Shown: piece after piece, positions 6,205 to 14,340 of the stretch
How the letters are laid out: each line of letters begins with the position of its first letter
How positions within the stretch are numbered: the stretch's first letter is position 1
Assembly (NCBI GenBank): GCA_035457725.1
Contig: DATIBC010000022.1
Span: 1-17,894, forward strand
Direction of reading: 5' to 3'
DNA from: DATFES01 sp035457725
Lineage (GTDB): Bacteria > Pseudomonadota > Alphaproteobacteria > CACIAM-22H2
DNA length: 17,894 nucleotides
The notes under the pieces: generated by a model
The model's database searches: none
Seen by the model: only the letters and a program-made list of their open reading frames with translations
What the model was told of the DNA's origin: nothing
Program-made: the position numbers and the translations under genes

Positions 6205-8454
6205 ATGAGCCTGTTCGGTTCGACCACCCAGTTGCGGCGCGAGGACGGCTCGGAAGCACCCACCGCCTCAGTCCGACCTGCCCCCGCAGTCACCGCCGTC
6301 GCGACCGAGCGGGTGGCGGCGATTTCGGCGGGAGCCGTGAGCTGGGACGACCCGCTGCTGGTGTCGCTCTCGATCATATCGGGCTGCCTCGAAAAGCCGC
6401 TGTCGACCACCGCCCTGGCCGCCGGACTGCCGGTCGACGAACGCGGCTTCACACCCGAATTGTTCGTCCGTGCCGCGGCGCGCGCCGGCTTCGCTGCGCG
6501 GCTGGCCAAGCGCAAGCTGAAGTCGATCTCGCCGCTAAATTTTCCGTGCGTGCTGCTGTTGAAGGAAAACGGCGCGGCGATCCTCACCAAGCGCGAGCCC
6601 GACGGTACTTTCGAGCTGATCATGCCGGAAAGCGAGACATCGCGGCTACGCCGGACGTTCGCCGAGGTCGAGGCGCAGTACGCCGGCTACGCGCTTTTCG
6701 TCAAGCTCGAGGACGTCGCCGCGCCGACGCTCGAGGACCTATTCGCGCCGGACCGCAAGTCAGGATTGTTCGGCGGCTTGCTGCGCCTGTGGCCGCTTTA
6801 CAGCCAAGTCGTCATCGCGTCGATCATCATCAATCTGCTGACGCTCGCCAGCCCGTTGTTCGTGATGAACGTCTACGACCGGGTCGTGCCGAACAACGCG
6901 GTGGAGACATTGTGGGTGCTGGCATCGGGCGTTTTCGTGGTGTTCTTCTTCGATTTTCTGCTGCGCACGTTGCGCGCATATTTTGTCGACGCTGCCGGCA
7001 AGGGCGCCGATATCCTGATCGCCTCCCGGCTGTTCGAACGCATGCTCGGCATGCAATACGCGTCGCGGCCGGCGTCGACCGGCGCCTTTGCCAACAACAT
7101 GCGCGAGTACGAGTCGGTGCGCGACTTTTTCACTTCGGCCTCTCTGGTGGCGCTGATCGACCTGCCCTTCGTGTTCTTGTTCGTAGTGATAATCCACTTC
7201 ATCGCCGGGCCGGTGGCGCTGGTGCCGCTATTCGCCATCCCGCTGGTGGTGATGGTCGGCGCGATCGTGCAGTTTCCGCTGCGCGCCGTAGTCCGCCGGG
7301 CTTTTCGCGAGGCGGCGCAGAAGCACTCGGTCCTGGTCGAGGCGATCGAGGGGCTGGACACGATCAAGATCACCTCGGCGGAAGCGCGGCTGCAGCAACG
7401 CTGGGAGCAGCACGTCGGCAAGACCGCCGATTCGGCGATGCAGAGCCGTGCGCTGTCGACGATCGGCGTCAACTTCGCGCTGTTCGCGCAAAACATGGTT
7501 TACGTGCTGGTGGTGATCGTCGGCGTATACGCCATCGCCGCTGGTGAGCTCACCGTCGGCGGCCTAATCGCCGCCAGCATTCTCGCCGGCCGCGCGATGG
7601 CGCCGATGACCCAGATCGCCGGGCTGCTCGTCCGCTTGCATCAGTCGATGGCATCGTTCGCCTCGCTGAAACGGCTGCTGAGCCTGCCCCTCGAGCGCGA
7701 GGCAGGGCGGAATTTCCTGATCCGGCGATCGTTCCGCGGCCAGATCGAGTTCAAGGATGTTAGTTTTCAGTATCCGGGCCAAAAGCTGCAGGCGCTCGAA
7801 AAGGCGTCGTTCTTCATCGATTCGGGCGAACGCGTCGGCATCATCGGCCGGATCGGCTCGGGAAAGAGCACCATCGGCCGACTGGTGCTCGGCCTCTACC
7901 AGCCGAGCGCCGGGTCGGTTCTGCTCGATGGCGCCGACATCCGGCAGATCGACCCGGCGGAACTCAGGCGCAGCATCGGCTGCGTACCGCAGGACGTGTT
8001 CCTGTTCTCCGGCACGGTGCGTGAAAACATCTGCATCGGCGTGCCCAATGTCGACGACGCGGCGGTGCTGCGCGCGGCGACCATCGCCGGGGTCGACGAT
8101 TTCCTCAAGCGGCATCCGCAAGGCTACGACCTGCCGGTCGGCGAGCAAGGCCGGCTGATTTCGGGCGGCCAGCGCCAAGCCATCGGCGTCGCCCGCGCGC
8201 TGTTGCTCGATCCTAAGATTCTCGTTCTCGACGAGCCGACCAGCGCCATGGACAACGCGACCGAAAGCCGGCTGCGCGAAAGACTATCGCAGATTGCCAC
8301 CGACAAGACGCTCATCCTCGTCACCCACCGCAGTTCGATGCTGCAACTCGTCGACCGCCTCATCGTCCTCGACGGCGGCCGCGTCGTCGCCGACGGCCCC
8401 AAGCAGCGAGTGCTCGATTCGCTCGCCCAAGGTCAGATCCGCGTCGCGCGTTGA
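6205..8454 (+). CDS. lapB: Type I secretion ABC exporter, LapB/HlyB-like, with degenerate C39 domain
   Basis: This 749-aa inner-membrane ATPase/permease energises one-step export of a protein from cytoplasm to outside. Residues about 47-165 form a C39-peptidase-like domain without the catalytic Gln...Asp-Cys motif, so it should bind substrate rather than cleave it. Six membrane helices span about 195-480 (first segments VVIASIIINLLTLASPLFV and VLASGVFVVFFFDFLL). The nucleotide-binding domain has Walker A GRIGSGKST (548-556), signature LISGGQRQ (651-658), Walker B ILVLDEP (672-678) and switch His708. Length and order match the LapB-type type I permease/ATPase family, which usually exports large repeat adhesins. 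The N-terminal 45 residues are a Pro/Ala/Thr-rich extension. The HlyD gene starts 22 bases after its stop. The lap symbol is given by family resemblance. Confidence 0.93.
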   Translation: MSLFGSTTQLRREDGSEAPTASVRPAPAVTAVATERVAAISAGAVSWDDPLLVSLSIISGCLEKPLSTTALAAGLPVDERGFTPELFVRAAARAGFAARLAKRKLKSISPLNFPCVLLLKENGAAILTKREPDGTFELIMPESETSRLRRTFAEVEAQYAGYALFVKLEDVAAPTLEDLFAPDRKSGLFGGLLRLWPLYSQVVIASIIINLLTLASPLFVMNVYDRVVPNNAVETLWVLASGVFVVFFFDFLLRTLRAYFVDAAGKGADILIASRLFERMLGMQYASRPASTGAFANNMREYESVRDFFTSASLVALIDLPFVFLFVVIIHFIAGPVALVPLFAIPLVVMVGAIVQFPLRAVVRRAFREAAQKHSVLVEAIEGLDTIKITSAEARLQQRWEQHVGKTADSAMQSRALSTIGVNFALFAQNMVYVLVVIVGVYAIAAGELTVGGLIAASILAGRAMAPMTQIAGLLVRLHQSMASFASLKRLLSLPLEREAGRNFLIRRSFRGQIEFKDVSFQYPGQKLQALEKASFFIDSGERVGIIGRIGSGKSTIGRLVLGLYQPSAGSVLLDGADIRQIDPAELRRSIGCVPQDVFLFSGTVRENICIGVPNVDDAAVLRAATIAGVDDFLKRHPQGYDLPVGEQGRLISGGQRQAIGVARALLLDPKILVLDEPTSAMDNATESRLRERLSQIATDKTLILVTHRSSMLQLVDRLIVLDGGRVVADGPKQRVLDSLAQGQIRVAR

Positions 8455-8476
8455 GCCAAGGGAATTACGCTCGCCG

Positions 8477-9796
8477 ATGGCCCGCCAAATCGCCGAACTG
8501 GATTTCCTGCCCGAACTGCAGGCCACCATGCAGCGCGCTTCGGGACGTTTCGTTAATGCGCTGATGCTGTCGATCGTCGCCTTCGTGATCTTCTTCATCG
8601 TGTGGGCGCAGCAGGCGGTGCTCGATGAGGTGACGCGCGGCGACGGCAGCGTCATCCCATCGAGCCGGGTGCAGGTGATCCAGCATCTCGAGGGCGGCAT
8701 TCTGTCCGAGATGCTGGTGAGCAACGGTGACATCGTCGCCAAGGAAGCGCCGCTGCTACGCATCACCAATGCCGTCGCCCAGTCGGACCTTCAGGAGAGC
8801 CGATCGCAGCAACTCAGCCTCATGGCGGCGATGGCGCGACTCGAGGCGGAAGTCGACGATCGCCAGCCCCTCTTCCCGCCCAAGGTGGCGCGCGAGGCGC
8901 CGCAAGCGGTAGAGACCGAGCTGGCGCTGTTTCGCGCCCGGCGGGCCCAGCTGGACAGCCAGCTCGCGGTGATTCGCGAACAGGAAAGCCAACGTCAGCA
9001 GGAGATCGTCGAGCTCAAGAGCCGAATCCAGACGACGCAGCGGACCCTCGGCCTGGCGCGCGAGGAGCGCGCCATCACCGAGCCGCTAGTGGCCCAAGGC
9101 GTCGCGGCGCGGGTCGATCTGGTGCGCTTGCAACGGCAGGTCGCCGAGCTCGAGGGCCAGCTCGAGAACGCGCGCCTCGCCATCCCGCGCGCCGAGGCGG
9201 CGCTCGCCGAGGCGCAACGCCGCGCCCAGGAGCGCCAGGCGATCTTCAAGACCGAGGCGCGCAACGACCTCAACCAACGCCGCATCCAGATTTCCGCCAT
9301 CGAAGCGAAGCTTGGCGCCGAACAGGACCGCGTCACCCGTACCGAGGTGCGCTCGCCAGTCCGCGGAACGGTCAAGGAGATCAAGATCAACACGATCGGC
9401 GGCGTCATCCGCCCAGGTCAGGACTTGATCGAGATCGTGCCGCTCGAGGACACCCTGGTGGTCGAGGCGCGCATCCGGCCGGCGGACATCGCGTTTTTGC
9501 GGCCGGGCCAGGAAGCGACGCTCAAGATTACCGCCTACGATTTCTCGATCTACGGCGGCCTCAAGGCCAAACTGGAGCAGATCAGCGCCGACACCATCAA
9601 GGACGATAAGGGCGACAGCTTCTTCCGCGTCCAATTGCGCACCAATCGCAACTTTCTCGGATCCCCAGCCTCGCCGCTGCCGATCATTCCCGGCATGACG
9701 GCCTCGGTCGAGATCCTGACCGGCCAAAAGACGGTTCTCGAATACCTGGTCAAGCCGCTGCTCAAGGCGCGCGATCGCGCGCTGCGTGAACGCTAG
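8477..9796 (+). CDS. lapC: HlyD-family membrane-fusion adaptor of type I secretion (LapC-like)
   Basis: This 439-aa protein bridges the inner-membrane exporter and the TolC-type channel across the periplasm. A short cytoplasmic tail (1-24) precedes one membrane helix (about 25-45, FVNALMLSIVAFVIFFIVWA). The first lipoyl/barrel-sandwich half includes the HlyD signature VIQHLEGGIL (67-76). A long Gln/Glu/Arg-rich alpha-helical coiled coil spans about 97-305. The second lipoyl half has RSPVRGTVKEIKINTIGG, and a beta-barrel domain follows with IRPADIAFLRPGQEATLK. ATG 8477 fits the membrane topology; AAGGGA lies 13 bases upstream, a little far. The frame is open upstream inside lapB but that part is out-of-frame shadow. 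Same operon as the exporter. Confidence 0.93.
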   Translation: MARQIAELDFLPELQATMQRASGRFVNALMLSIVAFVIFFIVWAQQAVLDEVTRGDGSVIPSSRVQVIQHLEGGILSEMLVSNGDIVAKEAPLLRITNAVAQSDLQESRSQQLSLMAAMARLEAEVDDRQPLFPPKVAREAPQAVETELALFRARRAQLDSQLAVIREQESQRQQEIVELKSRIQTTQRTLGLAREERAITEPLVAQGVAARVDLVRLQRQVAELEGQLENARLAIPRAEAALAEAQRRAQERQAIFKTEARNDLNQRRIQISAIEAKLGAEQDRVTRTEVRSPVRGTVKEIKINTIGGVIRPGQDLIEIVPLEDTLVVEARIRPADIAFLRPGQEATLKITAYDFSIYGGLKAKLEQISADTIKDDKGDSFFRVQLRTNRNFLGSPASPLPIIPGMTASVEILTGQKTVLEYLVKPLLKARDRALRER

Positions 9797-9813
9797 GCCA
9801 ACGGGAGCGCCGT

Positions 9814-10143
9814 ATGCCATTTATCCGACGCGACAGCAACGGCGCGATCATCGATACGTGCGACCACGCGCGAAGCGACGCCATCGAATTTCTCGATGCC
9901 GAGGATCCCGAGGTCTTGCGCTTCGTCGCCAGTCGCGCGGTCGATTCCGACATCAAGGAGCAGCTCAATATCTCGGATATCGACATGGCGCGCGTCATCG
10001 AGGACCTCATCGAACTCCTCATCGCCAAGGGCACGATCGCCGCCGACGACCTTCCCGAGATCGTCCGTCTCAAGCTCAAGCGCCGCCGGGAGCTGCGGCG
10101 ATCGATAGCCTCGCTCGGCCAGTTGGTCGCCGAGGACGATTGA
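9814..10143 (+). CDS. Small type I secretion operon protein ('tryptophan synthase beta-like' family)
   Basis: This is a 109-aa cytoplasmic, acidic-N-terminal and basic-C-terminal protein. The start MPFIRRDSNGAII and the helix MARVIEDLIELLIAKGTI followed by DLPE (58-82) match short proteobacterial proteins that databases call 'tryptophan synthase subunit beta like'. It has none of the features of TrpB (about 400 aa, PLP-binding Lys), so that name is misleading. It starts 17 bases after the adaptor stop, with GGGAG 8 bases before the ATG, and is the last gene of the exporter operon. Its placement suggests an accessory role in secretion or its control, but no function is known to me. Confidence 0.82.
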   Translation: MPFIRRDSNGAIIDTCDHARSDAIEFLDAEDPEVLRFVASRAVDSDIKEQLNISDIDMARVIEDLIELLIAKGTIAADDLPEIVRLKLKRRRELRRSIASLGQLVAEDD

Positions 10144-10169
10144 ACCGGCCGTCCTCGCCGGCGCAAGCC

Positions 10170-10961
10170 TCACCACTGCCAGAAATGCCGCCGCTGCGGG
10201 TCGTCGCGCTCGAAGGCGTACGAACGCCAATCGGGCAGTTCCTTCAGCGCCGTCGCCGCCGGCAACCGCAGGTTCGCTTTGGTGATCGCCAAGCGATTGC
10301 CATGCCAGCCCCGCGTGATGCAACTCTCGGCGTATCGACGATTCAAGTATTTGCGGCGCGCGTGCGCTTGGCCCAGCACGATGTAGTGACGCAGCGGCAG
10401 ATTGCGCGGCATCACGCGCAGACCCGCGCCTTCGGCGAGATGGCCGCCGCCCCGCAAGCCGACGACGCCGGCGGCCGGCCGCCAAGCGCGCATCAACCGA
10501 AGCGGTCGCGGCTCGAAGAAGTAATAACGCCGCATAGCGCGGACAAAATCCTCGCGCTCATGATCCTCGCCGACGGCGGGCACGAACACGAACTCGTCGA
10601 AATTGACGCAAGTGAAGCCGTCGCGCGCCGCGCGCTCCAATTCTTCGCGAAGCGTCACGCCCGCCTCGCCGCCATCGGGCCTTTCATCGGCGTCGAGGTG
10701 CAGCGCCCAGTCGGGGGCGAAATCGCGCACGATCTGCTCCTTGGCGCGAAGTTGATCGGACAGCGTGTACGCGCCCGCGAACGCCAACGTGCGCAACTCG
10801 CATACGCCCCGACCGAGATACGAGCGCACGATGGCCGGCGTATCGTCGTCCGATTCGTTGTCGATCACCACGATCTCGAAGCCGTGCGCCCGCAGATGCT
10901 CGAGGGTGCGGGCGATATAAACCTGCTCGTTCCGCACGCACAGGACCGCCAAATACGACAT
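10170..10961 (-). CDS. Family 2 glycosyltransferase
   Basis: This 263-aa protein has a GT-A fold of the GT2 family. It has the N-terminal nucleotide-sugar-binding start LAVLCVRNEQVYI (NE at 11-12), the VVIDNESDDDT loop (31-41) and the metal-binding Asp-Ala-Asp in HLDADE (88-93). The second half (FVFVPAVGEDHE, YYFFEPRP, HYIVLGQAHARRKYLNRRY) matches the small GT2 proteins that begin with a conserved 'vxNE' and act on envelope glycans. There is no membrane helix, so it is cytosolic or peripheral. The donor and acceptor are not readable. ATG 10961 has AAGGCGAG upstream. It is convergent with the secretion operon (26 bases apart) and divergent from the AceE-like gene, so it appears to be a single-gene unit. 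Confidence 0.88.
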   Translation of the reverse strand: MSYLAVLCVRNEQVYIARTLEHLRAHGFEIVVIDNESDDDTPAIVRSYLGRGVCELRTLAFAGAYTLSDQLRAKEQIVRDFAPDWALHLDADERPDGGEAGVTLREELERAARDGFTCVNFDEFVFVPAVGEDHEREDFVRAMRRYYFFEPRPLRLMRAWRPAAGVVGLRGGGHLAEGAGLRVMPRNLPLRHYIVLGQAHARRKYLNRRYAESCITRGWHGNRLAITKANLRLPAATALKELPDWRSYAFERDDPQRRHFWQW

Positions 10962-11283
10962 AAACGCTCGCCTTGCCGTCCGCCGAACGGCTTGCCCGCG
11001 ACGGTCGCCGCGGGCGTACGCGACAAAGCTAACGTGTCAACCCACGGTCGTGTCAAGCGACGATGGGCTGCAGTGGATGGTTGCGACGCGCCAGTCGCAG
11101 CGGAAACAGAGCTTGCCAAATGGCCGTGGCAGGGTTGGAACTTTCCGATTCGGCGGTAAGATTGGGAGTAAATGGCATTGATCGCTCGCCACTTTGCGGA
11201 TGACCATCGTCGCGCACCGGGTCGTCGGCTATGAACCGGAAACCGATGTTCGCCGGTCTTCCAAGCGATCGAGAAGGAGCCTC
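10962..11283. other. Divergent intergenic region without a gene
   Basis: This 322-base gap between the glycosyltransferase (minus) and the AceE-like gene (plus) should hold both promoters. I see no supported gene. The heptamer GTGTCAA occurs twice in direct orientation (11033-11039 and 11051-11057, 18 bases apart), which might be a tandem regulator site. No clear sigma-70 boxes were found. Confidence 0.4.
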
Positions 11284-13656
11284 ATGAAGGCGAGCCCTCC
11301 GGCGCAGGTCAGCCGAAGCGCCAATCTGATCGACGCCGATGATCTCGCGTGCCTCGAAGCCCTCGAGCGCAAGACGCTGTGGCTGTCGTCGTGGATGATC
11401 CATCACGCCAACCACCTCCGCGTCCACCGCGATGGACTCAAGGTCGGGGGCCACCAGGCTTCCAGCGCTTCGGTCGTGACGCTGATGACGGCGCTCTATC
11501 TTCGCGTCTTGCGCGCCGAAGACCGCGTGGCGGTCAAGCCGCACGCCAGCCCGGTGTTTCACGCCCTGCAATATCTCTTCGGACATCAGGATCGTTTGTC
11601 GCTGGAGCGATTCCGGGCGCTCGGCGGAGCGCAGTCGTATCCATCGCGCACGAAGGACAAGGACGACGTTGATTTCTCGACCGGATCGGTCGGCCTCGGT
11701 GCGGCGGCGACCATCTTCGCCGCGCTGGTGCAGGATTACGTCCGCTTCAAGGAGCTGGTCCCGCCGGATTCCCCGATTGGCCGGATGGTGGCGATCGTCG
11801 GCGACGCCGAGCTCGACGAAGGCAATATTTTCGAGGCCCTGCTCGAAGGCTGGAAGCACGACGTCCGCAATGTCTGGTGGATCATCGACTACAACCGCCA
11901 AAGCCTCGACAGCGTGGTCAGCGACCGCCTGTTCGCGCGCATCGACAGCTTGTTCAAGACCATGGGTTGGAATGTCGTCACGCTCAAATACGGCAATCTA
12001 CTCGAGGCGGCGTTCGCGGAGCCCGACGGTGAAGCGCTGCGCAAATGGATCGACGACTGCCCCAACACGTTGTACGCGGCGCTCACCTACAAGGGCGGCG
12101 GCGCGTGGCGCGAACGCCTGAACCACGATCTCGGCGAAGTCGCCGGCATTCGTGCCCTGGTCGCCCGCCGCGATGATGCGGCGCTGCATCGCCTGATGAC
12201 CAATCTCGCCGGCCATGACATGGCCCGCGTCATCGAGGCGTTTCACGTCGCCGAGGCCGACGATGCGCCGACCTGCTTCATCGCCTACACGATCAAGGGA
12301 TACGGACTACCTTTCGCCGGCCACAAGGACAACCACGCCGGATTGATGACGCCGGAGCAGATGGCAAGCTTCAAGACGGCGATGCACGTCGCCGACGGCG
12401 CGGAGTGGGATCGCTTCGCCGGGCTCGACCTTCCGGCCGACCGGCTCCAGGCCTTTCTGCGTCGAGCGCCGTTTGTGGCGCGGTTTCCGCGAGAATTCGC
12501 GCCGCAGGCGGTGGCGGCGCCGAGCGACTTTCCGGCTCCGCGCCAGGACCGGATGTCGACCCAGGACGGCTTCGGGCGCATCCTCTATGAACTCGCCGGC
12601 GGCGACAGCGACCTGGCGCAGCGCATGGTGACCACGTCGCCCGACGTGACGATCTCGACCAATCTCGGCGGTTGGGTCAATCGTCGCGGCATCTTCGACC
12701 GGCGCGATCGTAAGGACGTCTTCCGCGAAGAGAAAGTAGTGTCGGCCCAGCTTTGGGCGATGGGACGTCACGGCCAGCATATCGAGCTGGGAATCGCCGA
12801 GAACAATCTGTTCCTGCTGCTCGCCGCGCTCGGTCTGGCGGCGCCCCTGTTCGGCGTCCGCCTGCTGCCGATCGGCACGCTGTACGACCCGTTCATTCAA
12901 CGCGGGCTCGACGCGCTCAATTACGCCTGTTACCAGGACGCCCGGTTCATGGTCGTGGCGACGCCCTCGGGCCTGACGCTTGCGCCGGAGGGCGGAGCGC
13001 ACCAGTCGATCTCCACGCCGTTGATCGGCATGGCACAGGACGGCCTGGCCTATTTCGAGCCCGCGTTCGTCGACGAGTTGTCGACGATCATGCAATGGAG
13101 CTTCGCCCACATGCAGGCGCCGGACGGCGGCTCGGTTTATTTACGGCTATCGACCCGGCCGGTCGATCAACCGCGACGCTCGCTCGACGACGCGACGCGC
13201 CGCGCGATCGTCGCCGGCGCATATTGGCTGTCGCCGCCGGCGCCAGGCGCCGAGCTGTCGATCGTGACATGCGGCGCCGTGACGCCCGAGGCCGAAGCCG
13301 TGCACCGCGCCATTCTCGAGGACGTCCCTGGCGCCGGCCTACTCGTCGTCACCTCGCCCGATCGTTTGCATGCCGATTGGCGCCGCGCGAGCGGCGGGGG
13401 CGAGTCCAGGCATTCGCATATCGGCCGGCTGCTGGCGCCGCTCGCAAGCGATGCCTCGCTGGTGTCGATCATCGACGGCCATCCTGCGGCGCTGTCGTGG
13501 CTCGGGGCGGTCGGCGGACAGCGCATCGAGGCGCTCGGCGTCGAGCGCTTCGGGCAATCCGGCGACATCGCCGAGCTCTATGGCGCATACCGGATCGATG
13601 CCGACGCCATTCTCGACGCCGCGGCGCGGGCGTGCCTCGCCCGCGTTCGTAAATAG
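11284..13656 (+). CDS. AceE/transketolase-type thiamine diphosphate enzyme (E1-like)
   Basis: This 790-aa protein has the homodimeric pyruvate dehydrogenase E1/transketolase architecture. The N-terminal PP domain contains GGHQASSASV (55-64), VKPHASPVFHALQYLFG (84-100), QSYPSR, STGSVGLGAA and the diphosphate/metal motif GDAELDE (173-179) ending with Asn204 in IIDYNRQSLD. The middle Pyr domain contains IELGIAENN, whose Glu should activate the cofactor, and PEGGAHQSISTPLIG. A transketolase C-terminal domain follows (about 660-790). The order follows AceE, but it is about 100 residues shorter than E. coli AceE and has GDA in place of GDG. The substrate is probably pyruvate or another 2-oxo acid, but a transketolase-like reaction is possible. 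ATG 11284 has AAGGAG 4 bases upstream; an in-frame ATG at 11194 lacks such a site. No E2, E3 or other metabolic gene adjoins it. Confidence 0.86.
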   Translation: MKASPPAQVSRSANLIDADDLACLEALERKTLWLSSWMIHHANHLRVHRDGLKVGGHQASSASVVTLMTALYLRVLRAEDRVAVKPHASPVFHALQYLFGHQDRLSLERFRALGGAQSYPSRTKDKDDVDFSTGSVGLGAAATIFAALVQDYVRFKELVPPDSPIGRMVAIVGDAELDEGNIFEALLEGWKHDVRNVWWIIDYNRQSLDSVVSDRLFARIDSLFKTMGWNVVTLKYGNLLEAAFAEPDGEALRKWIDDCPNTLYAALTYKGGGAWRERLNHDLGEVAGIRALVARRDDAALHRLMTNLAGHDMARVIEAFHVAEADDAPTCFIAYTIKGYGLPFAGHKDNHAGLMTPEQMASFKTAMHVADGAEWDRFAGLDLPADRLQAFLRRAPFVARFPREFAPQAVAAPSDFPAPRQDRMSTQDGFGRILYELAGGDSDLAQRMVTTSPDVTISTNLGGWVNRRGIFDRRDRKDVFREEKVVSAQLWAMGRHGQHIELGIAENNLFLLLAALGLAAPLFGVRLLPIGTLYDPFIQRGLDALNYACYQDARFMVVATPSGLTLAPEGGAHQSISTPLIGMAQDGLAYFEPAFVDELSTIMQWSFAHMQAPDGGSVYLRLSTRPVDQPRRSLDDATRRAIVAGAYWLSPPAPGAELSIVTCGAVTPEAEAVHRAILEDVPGAGLLVVTSPDRLHADWRRASGGGESRHSHIGRLLAPLASDASLVSIIDGHPAALSWLGAVGGQRIEALGVERFGQSGDIAELYGAYRIDADAILDAAARACLARVRK

Positions 13657-13673
13657 AACCAGTCGAAAAGGAA

Positions 13674-13700
13674 AGGGCGTCCGGACCCGCCGGACGCCCT
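13674..13700 (-). terminator. Strong hairpin terminator of the lipoprotein operon, shared with the AceE-like gene
   Basis: A perfect 11-bp GC-rich stem (AGGGCGTCCGG / CCGGACGCCCT) encloses a 5-base loop. On the minus strand it is followed by TTCCTTTTCG, a U-rich tail in RNA, so it best fits the end of the FlgO-like transcript. Lying between convergent genes it may also stop plus-strand transcription, though the plus-side tail is not U-rich. Confidence 0.8.
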
Positions 13701-13727
13701 GTTCAGGCAAGAGGAGCGTTCGTCCGA

Positions 13728-14300
13728 TTAGCGCTGCGTCGAGGTGGCCGTACGGAGGAGCGAGTCGGTATTGCGGCCCTTCGGCAGGCTGTAGTTGAAC
13801 GACGAGATCACCCGGTTATCGGACAGGCGCACCAGCCGCAGATTGACATGGACCTCGCGCGCGCCCGCGGCGTAGGTTCCGACCACCGCCGCCTGCGCCG
13901 AATGCTGCTGGGCCAACTGGCGGAGGTCGCGCGACAGCATGAACTGGCCGTTGGCATTGACCGCCATCGATGTGCGTAGATTGACGTCCATGACCGTGTA
14001 GCCCATCTGGCCCATCCGCGCGGCGATTTGTTCGCTCGCCAGACGGCCCAATCGCGACGACTGATCGAGGTTGTCGACGTTGGCCAGCGTGGCGACCAGA
14101 ATGGTCTTCTTCGGATCGATATAGTCCGACGACAACGAAACAAGCCGCTCGGTCGCCGCGTAGTTGACCTGAACCAGATCGGCGTCGGCGGGCACGATGT
14201 AAAGATCGGCCGTCGAGCGCGGCGCCTCGGCCTGATAGTAGCCGCCGCAAGCCGCCAACGCGAGCGCCGCGGTTGCGGCGAGTATCGGATGCAGTTTCAT
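13728..14300 (-). CDS. FlgO-like outer-membrane lipoprotein
   Basis: This is a 190-aa lipoprotein with a signal peptide ending in lipobox LALAAC (Cys18). The mature part matches the FlgO domain: ILVATLANVDNLDQSSRLGRLASEQIAARMGQMGYTV (about 67-103), then RDLRQLAQQHSAQAAVVGTYAAG and a final VHVNLRLVRLSDNRVISSFNY. In Vibrio, FlgO is an outer-membrane protein needed for normal motility, but the domain is also found in lipoproteins outside flagellar clusters. No flagellar gene is in this window, so a motility role is unproven. ATG 14300 has a five-G tract 7 bases upstream. It follows the 260-aa lipoprotein by 40 bases and ends before a strong terminator, forming a two-gene operon. Confidence 0.85.
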   Translation of the reverse strand: MKLHPILAATAALALAACGGYYQAEAPRSTADLYIVPADADLVQVNYAATERLVSLSSDYIDPKKTILVATLANVDNLDQSSRLGRLASEQIAARMGQMGYTVMDVNLRTSMAVNANGQFMLSRDLRQLAQQHSAQAAVVGTYAAGAREVHVNLRLVRLSDNRVISSFNYSLPKGRNTDSLLRTATSTQR

Positions 14301-14340
14301 TTGAATGCCCCCTACCTCTTCGGTATGTCGCTTTGGCGGC

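Noticed and set aside
6546..7547. 333-codon plus-strand frame within the exporter gene
   Set aside because: Arg/Ala-rich alternate-frame shadow; the exporter frame carries all ABC motifs.
10147..10160. Short inverted repeat CCGGC/GCCGG between the secretion operon and the glycosyltransferase
   Set aside because: Five-bp stem without a T tract; too weak to call a terminator.
3261..11057. 11-mer GGTCGTGTCAA found at 3261-3271 and 11047-11057
   Set aside because: Two copies with no matching flanks or shared context; plausible by chance in 18 kb.
11053..11901. Long minus-strand frame of 282 codons overlapping the AceE-like gene and its upstream gap
   Set aside because: It is antisense to a clear enzyme domain, has biased low-quality composition and no recognisable family; it is a high-GC shadow.
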